Shown here piece after piece: positions 22,028 through 30,731 of a DNA stretch of 40,260 nt (the first letter of the stretch is position 1; every line of letters begins with the position of its first letter). The position numbers and the translations under genes are program-made. Below the pieces are notes generated by a model, which saw nothing but the letters and a program-made list of their open reading frames with translations, had not been told where the DNA came from and made no database searches. Source of the stretch: JBEHWX01 sp048498995 (GTDB lineage: Bacteria > Bacteroidota > Ignavibacteria > OLB7); NCBI GenBank assembly GCA_048498995.1, contig JBEHWX010000054.1:1-40260 (forward strand), in the 5' to 3' direction.

Positions 22028-22738
22028 CGTAATCCGTCTCCTGGATTGTGTGAAATAGGATCTGAGTTGTTCATCCTGGTCGAGCACAGCCGTTCGCGGC
22101 GACATGCCGCGCATGAAGGAATGATGCCGATCCGGCGACGCCGCTGGTGCGGAGCCGTTGGAGCGGAGCCACTCGGGCAGTGGCCTCCCATCCGGAAACA
22201 TTGCTGCGATCGGATTTGGCTGGACGATGGTTCCCTGTAATCCCCGTGCCACGCGGCTGGCACGGCGCGTTGCGACATTCCGCTTATACAGTTGTCTATT
22301 CAGGGTTTGCCCGGAGCGCTGTGGCACGGGCCGTGGTGGCAAATTGAAACTTCTGATAACAAAAGTGTCCGCCGGGGGAGCGCCCGGCTCTCTATCTTCC
22401 GCCGCCGGCACGCATCTTTCCGAAGCCCGAGCCCGGAGGCGCGTCTCCAGCGCGCGCTTCCCCGCGCGCCGGGCCATCTCCTGGGCCATCTCCTGACCGG
22501 ACATCCGTCGAGATCGAGCTTCCCATGGGGATCGCCGCTCGATCGGTCGGGCATGCCCTTGGAGCGCAGCGTGTCGACATCGACAATCTGTACCGGCATC
22601 GGCACGCTAGCATCGGCACGCTAGCATCGGCACGCCGGCCTTGCCGCGTCGGCCTTCCCGCGCCGGTCTCGGCGCGTCGGTCTCGGCGCGCCGGCGGTGA
22701 AGCGCCTCATCCAACTGGAATTTCCGTCAGGGACTCTC
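22028..22738. other. Divergent 711-bp gap with hairpin and tandem repeats
   Basis: No gene is supported. It contains a perfect 8-bp stem ccgtgcca / tggcacgg with a 6-nt loop (22244-22265), an AT-richer stretch (about 22270-22370) likely to hold the divergent promoters, a 14-bp triplet (22596-22637), and a second 14-bp repeat of cggtctcggcgcg type (about 22660-22693). Confidence 0.6.
22596..22637. repeat. 14-bp tandem triplet
   Basis: Three units of gcatcggcacgcta (the last ends ccg). It shares the gcatcgg core of the 3098-3201 array. Confidence 0.9.
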
Positions 22739-23659
22739 ATGCAGCAGGAGCAGCTTCCGAACAGCAGACGGCTTCCCCATCCGATCCTCTTCGGCCTCGG
22801 GGCCGGCATCTGCCTGGTCGTCCTCTTCAACGTCGCCATGGTCGCCGTCCGCGAGTTCGTCGACCCGGAGATCCTCGGCCGGGATGCCTGGCTGGTGGGG
22901 GTGCTGCAACTGGTCTTCATGTTTCTGCCGACGCTCCTGCTGGCGCGGCTTCGGGGGGGCTCGATCTCCGAGACGCTCGGCTTCCGGCGGGCGCACTTCT
23001 CGGTCTACATCGCCGTGATCCTCGGCGTGATCGCCCTGAGCCCGATCGTCCAGGCACTCATCCTGATTCAGGAGCTCTACCTGATCCCGCCGGCGATCAT
23101 GCGGAAGTACCATGAGCTCGAGTCGACCGCCAACGACCTCTACACCGGCCTGCTCCACACCGGGGGCGGGTGGCGGATCCTGATCCCCCTCATGGTCGGC
23201 TCGGTGATTCCCGGCCTGAGCGAGGAGACCCTGTTCCGCGGCCTGATGCTCGGCAGCTTCCGCGAGCGGCTCCGGCCGATGACCGCGATCATCCTGACGG
23301 CGGTCGTTTTCGGCGCGCTGCATCTTCAGATCACGCTGATACCGCTGATCGTGCTGGCCATCTACCTCGGCTACGTCACCTGGAGCGGCGGCTCGATCTG
23401 GCCGAGCATCCTCGGGCACGCGCTGTTCAACGCCTTCACGATCATCGCCATGAACCGGCCCGGCAGCATCGAGGAGATGAGCCGCGCCCACACCGTCGGC
23501 GATCTCACCGACATGCTCCCGCTGGCCGGCGCGGGACTGGTGATCATGGTCGGCAACATTCTCTGGCTCCGCATGGTGCGCACGTCGAGGCGCCCAGACA
23601 CGCCGGCCGTCACGCCGCCGGCGACCTCTTTCCCCGAACGGTTCCACAATGACGACTGA
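22739..23659 (+). CDS. CPBP-family intramembrane glutamic protease
   Basis: A 306-residue multi-pass protein of the CAAX protease/bacteriocin-processing (CPBP, Abi) family. Conserved motifs are EETLFRG (Glu162, Glu163, Arg167), FGALH (His195) and GHALFN (His227, Asn231), which build the membrane active site. Seven or eight helices are predicted. Such proteases process prenylated or peptide substrates or act in self-immunity; the substrate here is unknown. I chose the ATG at 22739, since a GTG at 22697 would only add an unusual polar tail. It ends 11 bp inside the start of the methyltransferase gene, so the two are translationally coupled. Confidence 0.9.
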   Translation: MQQEQLPNSRRLPHPILFGLGAGICLVVLFNVAMVAVREFVDPEILGRDAWLVGVLQLVFMFLPTLLLARLRGGSISETLGFRRAHFSVYIAVILGVIALSPIVQALILIQELYLIPPAIMRKYHELESTANDLYTGLLHTGGGWRILIPLMVGSVIPGLSEETLFRGLMLGSFRERLRPMTAIILTAVVFGALHLQITLIPLIVLAIYLGYVTWSGGSIWPSILGHALFNAFTIIAMNRPGSIEEMSRAHTVGDLTDMLPLAGAGLVIMVGNILWLRMVRTSRRPDTPAVTPPATSFPERFHNDD

Positions 23660-24845
23660 CGCGATTTCCGCTTCTCCGATTCCGAAAGTTGTTCTCCGCC
23701 CGCGCGAGGAGCGACGGCTCCGCACCGGGCATCTCTGGGTCTTCAGCAACGAGATCTCCACGGTCGATCCGGGCGCCGACCGCGGCTCGCTGGTCGAGGT
23801 GGTCACCGCCGGCGGCGCGCCGATCGGCACCGGACTGTACAACCCGCACTCGCTCATCGCCGTCCGGATGACCGGGCGCCCCGGCGAGCAGGTCGATCCC
23901 GACTGGTTCCGCGGCAGAATCGATCGCGCGCTCCGTCTGCGCGCCCGACTCTATCCCGGCCAGCGGAGCTATCGCCTCATCCACTCCGAATCCGACGGCG
24001 TCCCCGGCGTGATCGTCGATCGGTTCGACGCGGTGCTCTCGGTGCAGATCGCCTCCTACGCCATGGAGCTCCGGCGCGAGCTTCTCTACGAGGCGCTGAT
24101 GGGGATCGACGGCGTGGCCGGCATCGTCGAGCGGAACGACCACGCGCTCAGAACCCTCGAGGGGCTGCCGGAGCGGGTCGGGCTGGTACGCGGCGCGGCC
24201 GATCCGCAGACGATCAGCGACGGCATTCTCCACTACCACGTCGACCCGCTCGGCGGACAGAAGACCGGGTTCTACCTGGATCAGCGGGAGAATCGCGTGG
24301 CGATGCGGCGCTTCATGACCGGCGGACGGGTGCTCGATCTGTTCAGCAACACCGGCGGCTTTGCCCTGCACGCGCGCCACGCCGGCGCCGACGAGGTGGT
24401 GGCCGTCGAGAGCTCCGCGCCCGCGGTCGAGGCGATCGAGCGGAATCGTGAGCTCAACGGGCTCGACGCGATCACGCTCCGCACCGCCGATGTCTTCGCC
24501 GAGCTTCACGAGCTGCGCGCCCGCGGCGAGCGCTTCGACGTGGTGGTAGCCGATCCTCCGCCGTTCGCGCGCTCGCGCAAGTACGTGGCCGCCGCCCGGA
24601 AGAAGTACGTCGAGCTCTTCTCCACGGCGCTCTCGCTGCTGGCCCCGGAGGGGATCGGCTTCCTGGCCACCTGCTCGCATCACGTCACGCGCGACACGTT
24701 CATGGAGATGATCCGGGAGTCGCTCATGCGCGCTCGGCGCGACGGGATCATCCTGGAGGAGCGGGGGGCGTCGGCCGATCATCCGGTGCATCCGGCGATG
24801 CCGGAGACGAGCTATCTCCACGGCGCGATCGTCCGCGTCACCTGA
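23649..24845 (+). CDS. rlmI: RlmI-like class I rRNA methyltransferase
   Basis: A 398-residue protein. An N-terminal PUA domain (about 10-85; VLRPREERRLRTGHLWVFSNEI) is followed by the central linker and a Rossmann SAM-methyltransferase domain. Motifs are LDLFSNTGG (229-237, SAM binding), DPPPFA (302-307) and TCSHH (341-345, with Cys342 the likely catalytic Cys). The family mark GGQKTGFYLDQRENR is at 202-216. RlmI-type enzymes methylate a cytosine of 23S rRNA (C1962 in E. coli) to m5C; the exact base here is inferred. It overlaps the CPBP gene by 11 bp, and a strong hairpin lies 43 bp after its stop. Confidence 0.88.
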   Translation: MTTDAISASPIPKVVLRPREERRLRTGHLWVFSNEISTVDPGADRGSLVEVVTAGGAPIGTGLYNPHSLIAVRMTGRPGEQVDPDWFRGRIDRALRLRARLYPGQRSYRLIHSESDGVPGVIVDRFDAVLSVQIASYAMELRRELLYEALMGIDGVAGIVERNDHALRTLEGLPERVGLVRGAADPQTISDGILHYHVDPLGGQKTGFYLDQRENRVAMRRFMTGGRVLDLFSNTGGFALHARHAGADEVVAVESSAPAVEAIERNRELNGLDAITLRTADVFAELHELRARGERFDVVVADPPPFARSRKYVAAARKKYVELFSTALSLLAPEGIGFLATCSHHVTRDTFMEMIRESLMRARRDGIILEERGASADHPVHPAMPETSYLHGAIVRVT

Positions 24846-24888
24846 GGCCGCGCCGGATCTCCGAAATGACCATGACGGGCATTGCCAC

Positions 24889-24919
24889 GCGGCGTCCGGG
24901 AGCGATTCCCGGACGCCGC
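24889..24919 (+). terminator. Hairpin terminator after the RlmI-like gene
   Basis: Perfect 13-bp stem gcggcgtccggga / tcccggacgccgc with a 5-nt loop, 43 bp beyond the stop. It is GC-rich and lacks a long T-run. Confidence 0.7.
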
Positions 24920-24946
24920 GCGTCGTTCGCGGGGTGCCGGCGGCCG

Positions 24947-25002
24947 GCGCATCGAGGTCCGCGCATCGAGGTCCGCGCATCGCGTTCGTCGCATCGCGTT
25001 CG
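24947..25002. repeat. 14-bp tandem repeat, two variants
   Basis: Two units of gcgcatcgaggtcc, then two of the related gcgcatcgcgttcg / tcgcatcgcgttcg. It lies between the terminator at 24889 and the promoter-like box at 25033. Confidence 0.88.
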
Positions 25003-25032
25003 TCGGGAGGCCATTCCCTCGTGAGCGTTCGG

Positions 25033-25044
25033 CTCGTATATTCT
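25033..25044 (+). promoter_or_regulatory. Promoter-like box ctcgtatattct
   Basis: Identical over 14 bases (ctcgtatattctcc) to the sequence at 29574. The core TATATT fits TAnnTT. It is 170 bp before the membrane protein start at 25215, so the leader would be long. Confidence 0.45.
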
Positions 25045-25203
25045 CCGGCCGGCCGGATCGGGCGGCAGGCGCCCGCCCGAGAGCCCCGGCGCTCCGATCC
25101 CGCCCATCTCGACTCACCCCATCAGTCCGGCATCGCCGCCGCCCCGGCCCGTCAGGTCGGGCCCTCGGACGCGGGGCATGCCCTCGGATCACGCCAGCCA
25201 AGC

Positions 25204-25209
25204 AGGAGG
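25204..25209 (+). promoter_or_regulatory. Strong ribosome binding site
   Basis: AGGAGG five bases before the ATG at 25215; it fixes that start against the longer open frame reaching back to about 24882. Confidence 0.8.
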
Positions 25210-25214
25210 GGATC

Positions 25215-25835
25215 ATGTCGCATTCACACATCGCCGGAGCTCCCGACTATTCCGTCTACACCTTGCAGGAGCTCGACCGCGTGCTCGCCACCGTCGACCG
25301 CGAGGAGTTTCCCGATCGTTATCACGCCGCGCTCGAGGAGTTCCGTCGCAAGGCGGAGCTGAAGGAGATGCAGACCGGCCTGAAATGGTACGAGCCGATT
25401 CCGACCGAGCGCCGCGTCACCTTCCCGGCGCGCTGGGCCGGCGCGCTCACCGCCATCGGCGGCCTTCCGATGACCGCCATCGGACTCGCCGTCTGGAAGA
25501 CGACGCATCAGGCGGCGCCGCTGACCTTCGTCGTTCTCGGCTTCATCTTCGTCGTGCTCGGCATCCTGGTCATCGCCAGGCCGTTCACCTATCTCGTCGC
25601 CGGCCTCGTGGTCAACGCCTTCGGCTTCCTCAACGGCTTCTCCTTCAGCAAGGGGCTCGGAGGCCTGCTGGCGATCGACCATTCGCAGACGCCGCTGGCG
25701 GTGACCGGCGGGGTGGTCTCGATGCTCGCGCTCATCCTGATGGCGCTGGCGTATCGGCGTCGCCGAGAGCTCGCCGCGTTCTCCGCCGAGCATGGGGGAA
25801 TGATGCTGAACGGCATGCCCGCCTCGCTCAACTGA
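25215..25835 (+). CDS. Four-helix membrane protein with soluble N-terminus
   Basis: A 206-residue protein. Residues 1-70 are soluble and charged (YTLQELDRVLATVDREEFPDRYHAALEEFRRK). Four membrane helices follow at about 75-94, 102-121, 124-141 and 160-180, with a positive-charge cluster RRRR after the last. I do not recognise the family. It is transcribed alone, between the RlmI-like terminator and the CAP-domain gene. Confidence 0.8.
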   Translation: MSHSHIAGAPDYSVYTLQELDRVLATVDREEFPDRYHAALEEFRRKAELKEMQTGLKWYEPIPTERRVTFPARWAGALTAIGGLPMTAIGLAVWKTTHQAAPLTFVVLGFIFVVLGILVIARPFTYLVAGLVVNAFGFLNGFSFSKGLGGLLAIDHSQTPLAVTGGVVSMLALILMALAYRRRRELAAFSAEHGGMMLNGMPASLN

Positions 25836-26039
25836 GCGGGCGCGGGATCGGCGATGATGGGTGATCGGAGATCGGTGATCGTGAAGTGAAGATCGTGGAG
25901 CGGAGATCGCGTCGAGTGCCTCGCGCGCCACAAGAACGCGCATCTCCCATCCGTCTCCAATACGTCCCTCGCGGCGTCATGATGCCGGAGCGCGGGATGT
26001 GCCACGGCCGGAATCGAGGCACCGTTCAGGATCACTCAC

Positions 26040-27080
26040 TTGCCGAGCCGAAATCGCATGAACCTACCTCCGCCCCTCCCGCTCCTGGCCATCGCGGCCA
26101 TGATGCGGATGGGCTGTAGAGATATAACCACGGGCGTCGATCCGCGGAACCACGGAGGCGCGCCGGTCGGAGGGATTCCCACCGTCGTGGCCGCCGCCCC
26201 GGTGCGCGTCGACCCCGCGACGCGCGTACGACTGACGGATCTGTACGACAGGATCCCCGACCTCGCCGACTGCGACGAGGGGAGCCTGAAGATGTCGGAG
26301 AAGATGAAGGCCGTCGACTACGTCAACGCCATCCGCCGCCTGCACGGGCTTGCCCCGGTGATCTACCGGAGCGACGACGACCGGTCGGTGGCCAAGAGCG
26401 CGCTGATCATGGCCGCCAACAACGTGCTGACGCACGAGCCATCGTCGAATCTCTCCTGCTGGACGCATGAGGGGGCCGAGGCCAGCGAGGAGTCGAACCT
26501 GGCGATCATGAGCTTCACCGGAACCGGCCAGGAGCTGGCCACGACCGAGCAGATGATCGACATGTTCTGGAAGGATACGCTCGTCGAGGATCTCGGGCAC
26601 CGCCGCTGGCTGCTCGATCCCTTCCTGAAGTTCGTCTCCTTCGGTCGCGTGGATCGTCCCGCCTCCGCCGGCGGGCTCGGCGTCACGGCCGCGACGATGC
26701 GCATCGTCTATCCGGAGCGCCAGGATGTGAGCGGGTCGAGCGTCGACTACGTCGCCTATCCGTATCGCGATTATCCGGCCGAACTCTACAACGGCGACCT
26801 GATGATGTCCTTCTCGGTGGTGGCCGACCGGCGCGTCTTTCGGAACAACGTCAACGTCGACTTCCGCGGCGCGCGGGTGGAGATTGTCGGCCAGAAGGGG
26901 GAGCGGGTTCCGGTGGCCGGGATGCTGCACGACAATCTCGCCTACGGCCTGCCGAACTGCCTCTACTGGCGCGCCGACGTCCGCCCCGGCATCCGCTACG
27001 CGGTGCGGGTGAGCGGCGTCCGCGTGGCCGGCGACGTGAAGAGCTACGAATACTGGTTCACGCTCCATCCCTCGGCCTGA
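26040..27080 (+). CDS. CAP (SCP/PR1)-domain exported protein
   Basis: A 346-residue protein from a TTG start at 26040 (CAGGA lies about 9 nt upstream; an ATG at 26058 is the alternative). The N-terminus has Arg then a hydrophobic run ending MRMGC, a poor lipobox, so lipidation is uncertain. The CAP domain (about 85-210) shows DYVNAIRRLHGL, SALIMAANNVLTH, CWTHEGAEA, SNLAIMS, MIDMFWKDTL and GHRRWLLDP, the family's usual spacing. Residues 210-346 form a beta-rich C-terminal domain. CAP proteins bind lipids or act as peptidases or inhibitors; the role here is unknown. Cysteines are present in the domain (Cys78, Cys140 region) and might pair. Confidence 0.82.
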   Translation: MPSRNRMNLPPPLPLLAIAAMMRMGCRDITTGVDPRNHGGAPVGGIPTVVAAAPVRVDPATRVRLTDLYDRIPDLADCDEGSLKMSEKMKAVDYVNAIRRLHGLAPVIYRSDDDRSVAKSALIMAANNVLTHEPSSNLSCWTHEGAEASEESNLAIMSFTGTGQELATTEQMIDMFWKDTLVEDLGHRRWLLDPFLKFVSFGRVDRPASAGGLGVTAATMRIVYPERQDVSGSSVDYVAYPYRDYPAELYNGDLMMSFSVVADRRVFRNNVNVDFRGARVEIVGQKGERVPVAGMLHDNLAYGLPNCLYWRADVRPGIRYAVRVSGVRVAGDVKSYEYWFTLHPSA

Positions 27081-27099
27081 GCCGGCAACGGCGCGTCGG

Positions 27100-27140
27100 G
27101 AGCATGACGGAGCATGAAGGGGCATGAAGGGGCATGAAGG
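27100..27140. repeat. 10-bp tandem repeat
   Basis: Units of gcatgaaggg (with small variants) just after the CAP gene. Confidence 0.75.
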
Positions 27141-27154
27141 ATGATCGGCATCGC

Positions 27155-27188
27155 GCGGCCGCGCTGGAGAAAGCTCCGGCGCGGCCGC
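27155..27188 (+). terminator. Long GC hairpin after the CAP gene
   Basis: Stem gcggccgcgc + ggag against ctcc + gcgcggccgc with one T/G pair and an aaag loop, 75 bp beyond the CAP stop. No T-run follows it. Confidence 0.6.
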
Positions 27189-27414
27189 CGTCGTTCATGG
27201 AGAAGCGTGGAGATCGCGCGCGGCGCGCACTCGCATGGGGCGACTTCGCGGACGGGACGGCTTCGCGGACGGGGCGGGAGAGAAGTCGGGGTGAGCGCAA
27301 CTTCGTAGATTGCGCGGCGCGATGCACGAGTCGCGCGATACCTCACGAACGCCCGACTTCAACGACCCTCCGTCGCGGCCGCCGGCGGCGACGGACCATC
27401 ATCGATCCATCGAC

Positions 27415-28023
27415 ATGAGAACGTTCAGCCATTTTGCCGCGGTCTCACTGCGAGGCGCGGCCTGCCTGCTTCTGTGCATCACGGCGTGCGGAAAAGAGCA
27501 GCCTCACGGCGCCGGCGCCGATTCCTCCGCCTCCGCTCCGGCCGATACCGCGAGCGCCGCGAACGGCGCGACCGCCGGCGCGACCGCTGGAGCGACCGGG
27601 AGCGCGGCACCGGCCTCCGCGGCCGGTCTGCCGGTGATCGCCGCCGACGAGGCGCACAACTCGCTCGATCTGCCGGGGAACCCCGCCATCCCGACCTATT
27701 CCATCCCGCACGGCGACGGCTTCATCCTCGACGCCACCGCCTACACCTTCAAGCCGAGCAAGGATGCTCCGGGCCTGACGCCGAACGTGGCGCAGGTGCT
27801 CTTCATGGATGGCGGCGGATACTGGGTTCCGCTGGATACCGCCGGACGGCGAACCACCGTCACGGCCGGCGCGCTGCGCTCCATCATCGGCGGGGACAAG
27901 AGCCGGCTCTTCGTGCCGGGACGGCAGTTCATCCTCCAGGTCGGACGTCAGGATTCGACCGGCGGCGGAACGGCCCCGACCCGCTTCCTCCGTACCTGGG
28001 TGGCGTCGGTGAACATCCAGTGA
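27415..28023 (+). CDS. Lipoprotein with Ala-rich linker
   Basis: A 202-residue protein. The signal peptide ends in the lipobox LLCITAC (lipidated Cys25), so it is membrane-anchored. Residues 30-70 are a low-complexity Ala/Gly/Thr linker with four repeats of the GATA type. The remaining domain (about 75-202) contains HGDGFILDATAYTFKPSKDAPG, LFMDGGGYWVPLD and RQFILQVGRQDSTGGG, and has no Cys after the lipobox. I do not recognise the family. It stands between the CAP gene and the oxidoreductase-like gene, 78 bp before the latter. Confidence 0.75.
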   Translation: MRTFSHFAAVSLRGAACLLLCITACGKEQPHGAGADSSASAPADTASAANGATAGATAGATGSAAPASAAGLPVIAADEAHNSLDLPGNPAIPTYSIPHGDGFILDATAYTFKPSKDAPGLTPNVAQVLFMDGGGYWVPLDTAGRRTTVTAGALRSIIGGDKSRLFVPGRQFILQVGRQDSTGGGTAPTRFLRTWVASVNIQ

Positions 28024-28101
28024 CGCCACGCGGCCGTCGCGTATTCTTCCCTGACGGATTCCTCCTCCGGACAGGTCATTTTTCAGACAGGAGCATCGAC
28101 C

Positions 28102-28746
28102 ATGAAGATCGGCATACTCGGAACCGGTGACGTCGGGCGGGTGCTCGGCGCGGGACTGGCCAGGCTGGGCCACGACGTGATGATCGGCTCGCGCACGCCG
28201 GAGAGCGACAAGCTCGCGGCCTGGCGCGAGATGGCCGGGGAGCGCGCCTCCACCGGCACCTTCGCCGAGGCGGCGGCGTTCGGCGAGCTGGTGATCCTCG
28301 CCACGCTCTGGAGCGGCACCGAGAACGCGCTCCGGATGGCGGGCCCGGTGAACATGGCCGGCAAGGTGGTGATCGACGCCACCAATCCCCTGGCCATCAC
28401 TCCCGGCGCCCCTCCGGCGCTCGCGATCGGTCACACCGATTCCGGCGGCGAGCAGGTGCAGCGCTGGCTCCCGGAGTCGCGCGTGGTCAAGGCGTTCAAC
28501 ATCGTCGGCAACGCGCACATGGTGCATCCCGAGTTCCCCTGCGGACCTCCCGACATGTTCATCTGCGGCAACGATGCCGAGGCCAAGCGGGTCGTGACCG
28601 AGCTCTGCGCCGAGCTCGGCTGGCCGACCATCGACATCGGCGGCATCGACGGGGCGCGGCTGCTGGAGCCGCTCTGCATGCTCTGGGTGAAGTACGGGAT
28701 CGCGACCGGCACGCGGAATCACGCGTTCAAGCTGCTCCGGAAGTAA
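28102..28746 (+). CDS. NADPH-dependent F420 reductase-like / NAD(P)-binding protein
   Basis: A 214-residue Rossmann-fold protein. GILGTGDVGRVLGAGLARLGHDV (Gly7, Gly9, Gly12 motif) binds the dinucleotide, and SRTPES at about 30 fits NADPH preference. The family body includes VVIDATNPL, VVKAFNIVGNAHM and DIGGIDGARLLEPL. It resembles NADPH:F420 reductase-like proteins, but many of these act on other substrates or none known, and I see no F420 biosynthesis gene in the window. AGGAG sits about 9 nt before the ATG. Confidence 0.88.
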   Translation: MKIGILGTGDVGRVLGAGLARLGHDVMIGSRTPESDKLAAWREMAGERASTGTFAEAAAFGELVILATLWSGTENALRMAGPVNMAGKVVIDATNPLAITPGAPPALAIGHTDSGGEQVQRWLPESRVVKAFNIVGNAHMVHPEFPCGPPDMFICGNDAEAKRVVTELCAELGWPTIDIGGIDGARLLEPLCMLWVKYGIATGTRNHAFKLLRK

Positions 28747-28755
28747 CCGTCAGTT

Positions 28756-28800
28756 CCGGGGAGTATCGGGCTCTTCTGCTCGGGAGCCCGGGCTCCCCGG
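28756..28800 (+). terminator. Nested hairpin after the oxidoreductase-like gene
   Basis: Outer arms ccggggag / ctccccgg enclose an inner stem cgggctc / gagcccg. Within it, gggagcccgggctccc (28782-28797) is also a perfect 16-bp palindrome. It begins 10 bp after the stop. Confidence 0.65.
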
Positions 28801-28995
28801 ATATGGCCGGCGCATCCGGCGTCCGCCGGACGGGTTGCCAAATGGTGACTTGGCCGGGGGGCACTCCGCGCCGTTACTTGGATTCCGATCCGGTGGGGAG
28901 TCGATCCCGCCGCTCGCCGTCCGTGCCGATCGGCACGGACGTTCCGGTATATGGACCTTTGGAACGCATATCCATCACGAGGAGCAACGGGACGC

Positions 28996-29397
28996 ATGGG
29001 AGCCTGGGGACTGGGAAGTTTCGATAACGACGAGGCGGCCGATTATGTCGTCGAGCTGCTTGGCGCCGCGTCGGCGGAAGTGCTCACGCGGGCGTTGAAG
29101 GGGGTGGTCGAGAGCATCCACGAGTACGTGGAGACCTCCGAGTGCGAACGGGGCATAGCCGCGGCCGAGGTGGTGGCCGCGATGAACGGAAGCCCCTCGA
29201 CCGAGCTCCCGGAGGAAGCGGCCGCCTGGGGCGCCGCGCACCGCGCCGAGCTTTCGCCGGAGATGGTGTCGCTGGCGCTCACCGCCGTCGGACGGATCAG
29301 GGAGTGCTCCGAGCTGAAGGATCTCCACATCGACTCCGAGCAGGTGGAGCCGTGGCTCGCGCATCTGGACGAGCTGGAGACCCGCCTCTCCCGCTGA
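28996..29397 (+). CDS. DUF4259-family protein
   Basis: A 133-residue protein that opens MGAWGLGSFDNDEAADYVVEL, the typical start of DUF4259 proteins. The rest is helical and acidic (LTRALKGVVESIHEYVE, ERGIAAAEVVAAMNG, WGAAHRAELSPEMVSLALTAVGRIRE, WLAHLDELETRLSR). It has no signal peptide and no membrane segment. The function is unknown. The ATG at 28996 is chosen because the family motif starts there and GAGGAG lies about 12 nt upstream. Confidence 0.85.
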   Translation: MGAWGLGSFDNDEAADYVVELLGAASAEVLTRALKGVVESIHEYVETSECERGIAAAEVVAAMNGSPSTELPEEAAAWGAAHRAELSPEMVSLALTAVGRIRECSELKDLHIDSEQVEPWLAHLDELETRLSR

Positions 29398-29573
29398 CCC
29401 ACGCCGATAGGTGAGCGGCCGCCCGAAGTGAGCGACCTGGATCGAAGCCCCTCGGATGCCCGTTCCGAACGCTCGGAGTCGTTGCCCGACAACGGAGCCG
29501 CCGCGGATATCTTCCGAACGAATCTCCCGCGCGGACGTCTCGAACGCGGATCATCCCGCGGCTTCACCCACCT

Positions 29574-29585
29574 CTCGTATATTCT
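29574..29585 (+). promoter_or_regulatory. Promoter-like box ctcgtatattct
   Basis: Same box as at 25033, here 82 bp before the start at 29667. The core TATATT fits TAnnTT. Confidence 0.55.
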
Positions 29586-29666
29586 CCTCTTCGCGCGTCG
29601 ACGTGCGCCCCACGGGGCGCGGGCATCATCACGGTCGACGCGCCACGCACCGTTCCGGAGCCCCGC

Positions 29667-30692
29667 ATGCTCTTCTCGCAAAGCTCGTATCTCCTGCTCG
29701 ACCGCCCCGTCGCGATCGATGCCGTCGAGCGCGCCCTCGCGTCGATTCCGGGCGCCCGCCGCATGAACCGCGATGCCGACGCGTCGACGGGATTCTCCTG
29801 GATGGGAGGGGAGTCGATGATCGTCGAGATGAAGGACCCGCGCCCGAGGGTGCTCACCGTCGATGCGATCGACCGGCGATGGCCGGACGCCATGGGAGAT
29901 CCCGAGAAGGAGCCGGAGCTCTTCGCCGCGTGGGTGGCCGGGGCGTTCGGACGCGGGGTGTTCCCGGGATCGATGGAGCGCGCCGCGCTCTTCTCCTGGC
30001 ACTTTCAGGAGGCGAAGGAGGCGGTCCGGCGGCACGCGGCATTCGTGAGGGTGCGCCTGCTTGCCGCCGCCGACGATGAGGATCCGAAGGAGGATCCGAT
30101 CTGGTGCGCCAGGATCGCCGCCGCGCTCGGCGGGCTTCCCGGCGTGCTCGCCTACTTCAACCCGGCCGGCGAGATCCTCGCCTCACCCTCCTCGCTCGCC
30201 GAGTCGATCGAGCACTGGGAGTCGACCGGGCAGCTGCCGCTCCACCTGCTGGCGAACATCCGGATGACCGGCGTTCCGGGGCATGCCGAGTGGCGGGTGT
30301 TCGATATCGTCGGCCTCGGCCAGTTCGGCTTTCCGGATCAGGAAGTGGTCGCCCGCGCCGATCGCTACCAGATGTCGGAGGTCACCAGGTTCATCTACAG
30401 CATCGCCCACCATCTGTTCACCGGCACCCGCTTCAACGATCGCGACACCGCCGACGGTCCCTCCGGCACCGTTCTCCAGGCCCATCTCGACGTCGACTCG
30501 TTCAATCCGCCGGCGCGCATGGTTACCCGCTGGCTCCTGCGCGACGGCGTGATCCCTCCGGCGGAGCTTCTCCCGCCCGGGAGCGACATCGCCGCGTCCC
30601 GTGCATCGGCGCCGGCCGGAACGGCGTCGGCGTCACGTCCCGCGGCCTCAACGGCGTCGGAAAAGAAGAAGCCGTGGTGGAAGATCTTCTGA
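29667..30692 (+). CDS. DUF4261-like protein
   Basis: A 341-residue soluble protein. Two-part layout: about 1-150 contains YLLLDRPVAIDAVERALASIPG and FSWMGGESMIVEMKDPRPRV; about 150-270 contains ALGGLPGVLAYFNPAGEILAS, PLHLLANIRMTG, WRVFDIVGLGQFGFPDQEVVA and a last DVDSFNPPARMVTRWLL. This resembles DUF4261 proteins, but my match is from memory. The C-terminal 30 residues are a low-complexity Ala/Ser linker ending KKKPWWKIF, a possible protein- or membrane-contact tail. No catalytic motif is seen. Confidence 0.65.
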   Translation: MLFSQSSYLLLDRPVAIDAVERALASIPGARRMNRDADASTGFSWMGGESMIVEMKDPRPRVLTVDAIDRRWPDAMGDPEKEPELFAAWVAGAFGRGVFPGSMERAALFSWHFQEAKEAVRRHAAFVRVRLLAAADDEDPKEDPIWCARIAAALGGLPGVLAYFNPAGEILASPSSLAESIEHWESTGQLPLHLLANIRMTGVPGHAEWRVFDIVGLGQFGFPDQEVVARADRYQMSEVTRFIYSIAHHLFTGTRFNDRDTADGPSGTVLQAHLDVDSFNPPARMVTRWLLRDGVIPPAELLPPGSDIAASRASAPAGTASASRPAASTASEKKKPWWKIF

Positions 30693-30731
30693 GCCACGCG
30701 CGCGCCGGCGCGCCGCCTCCATCGGAGAGCC

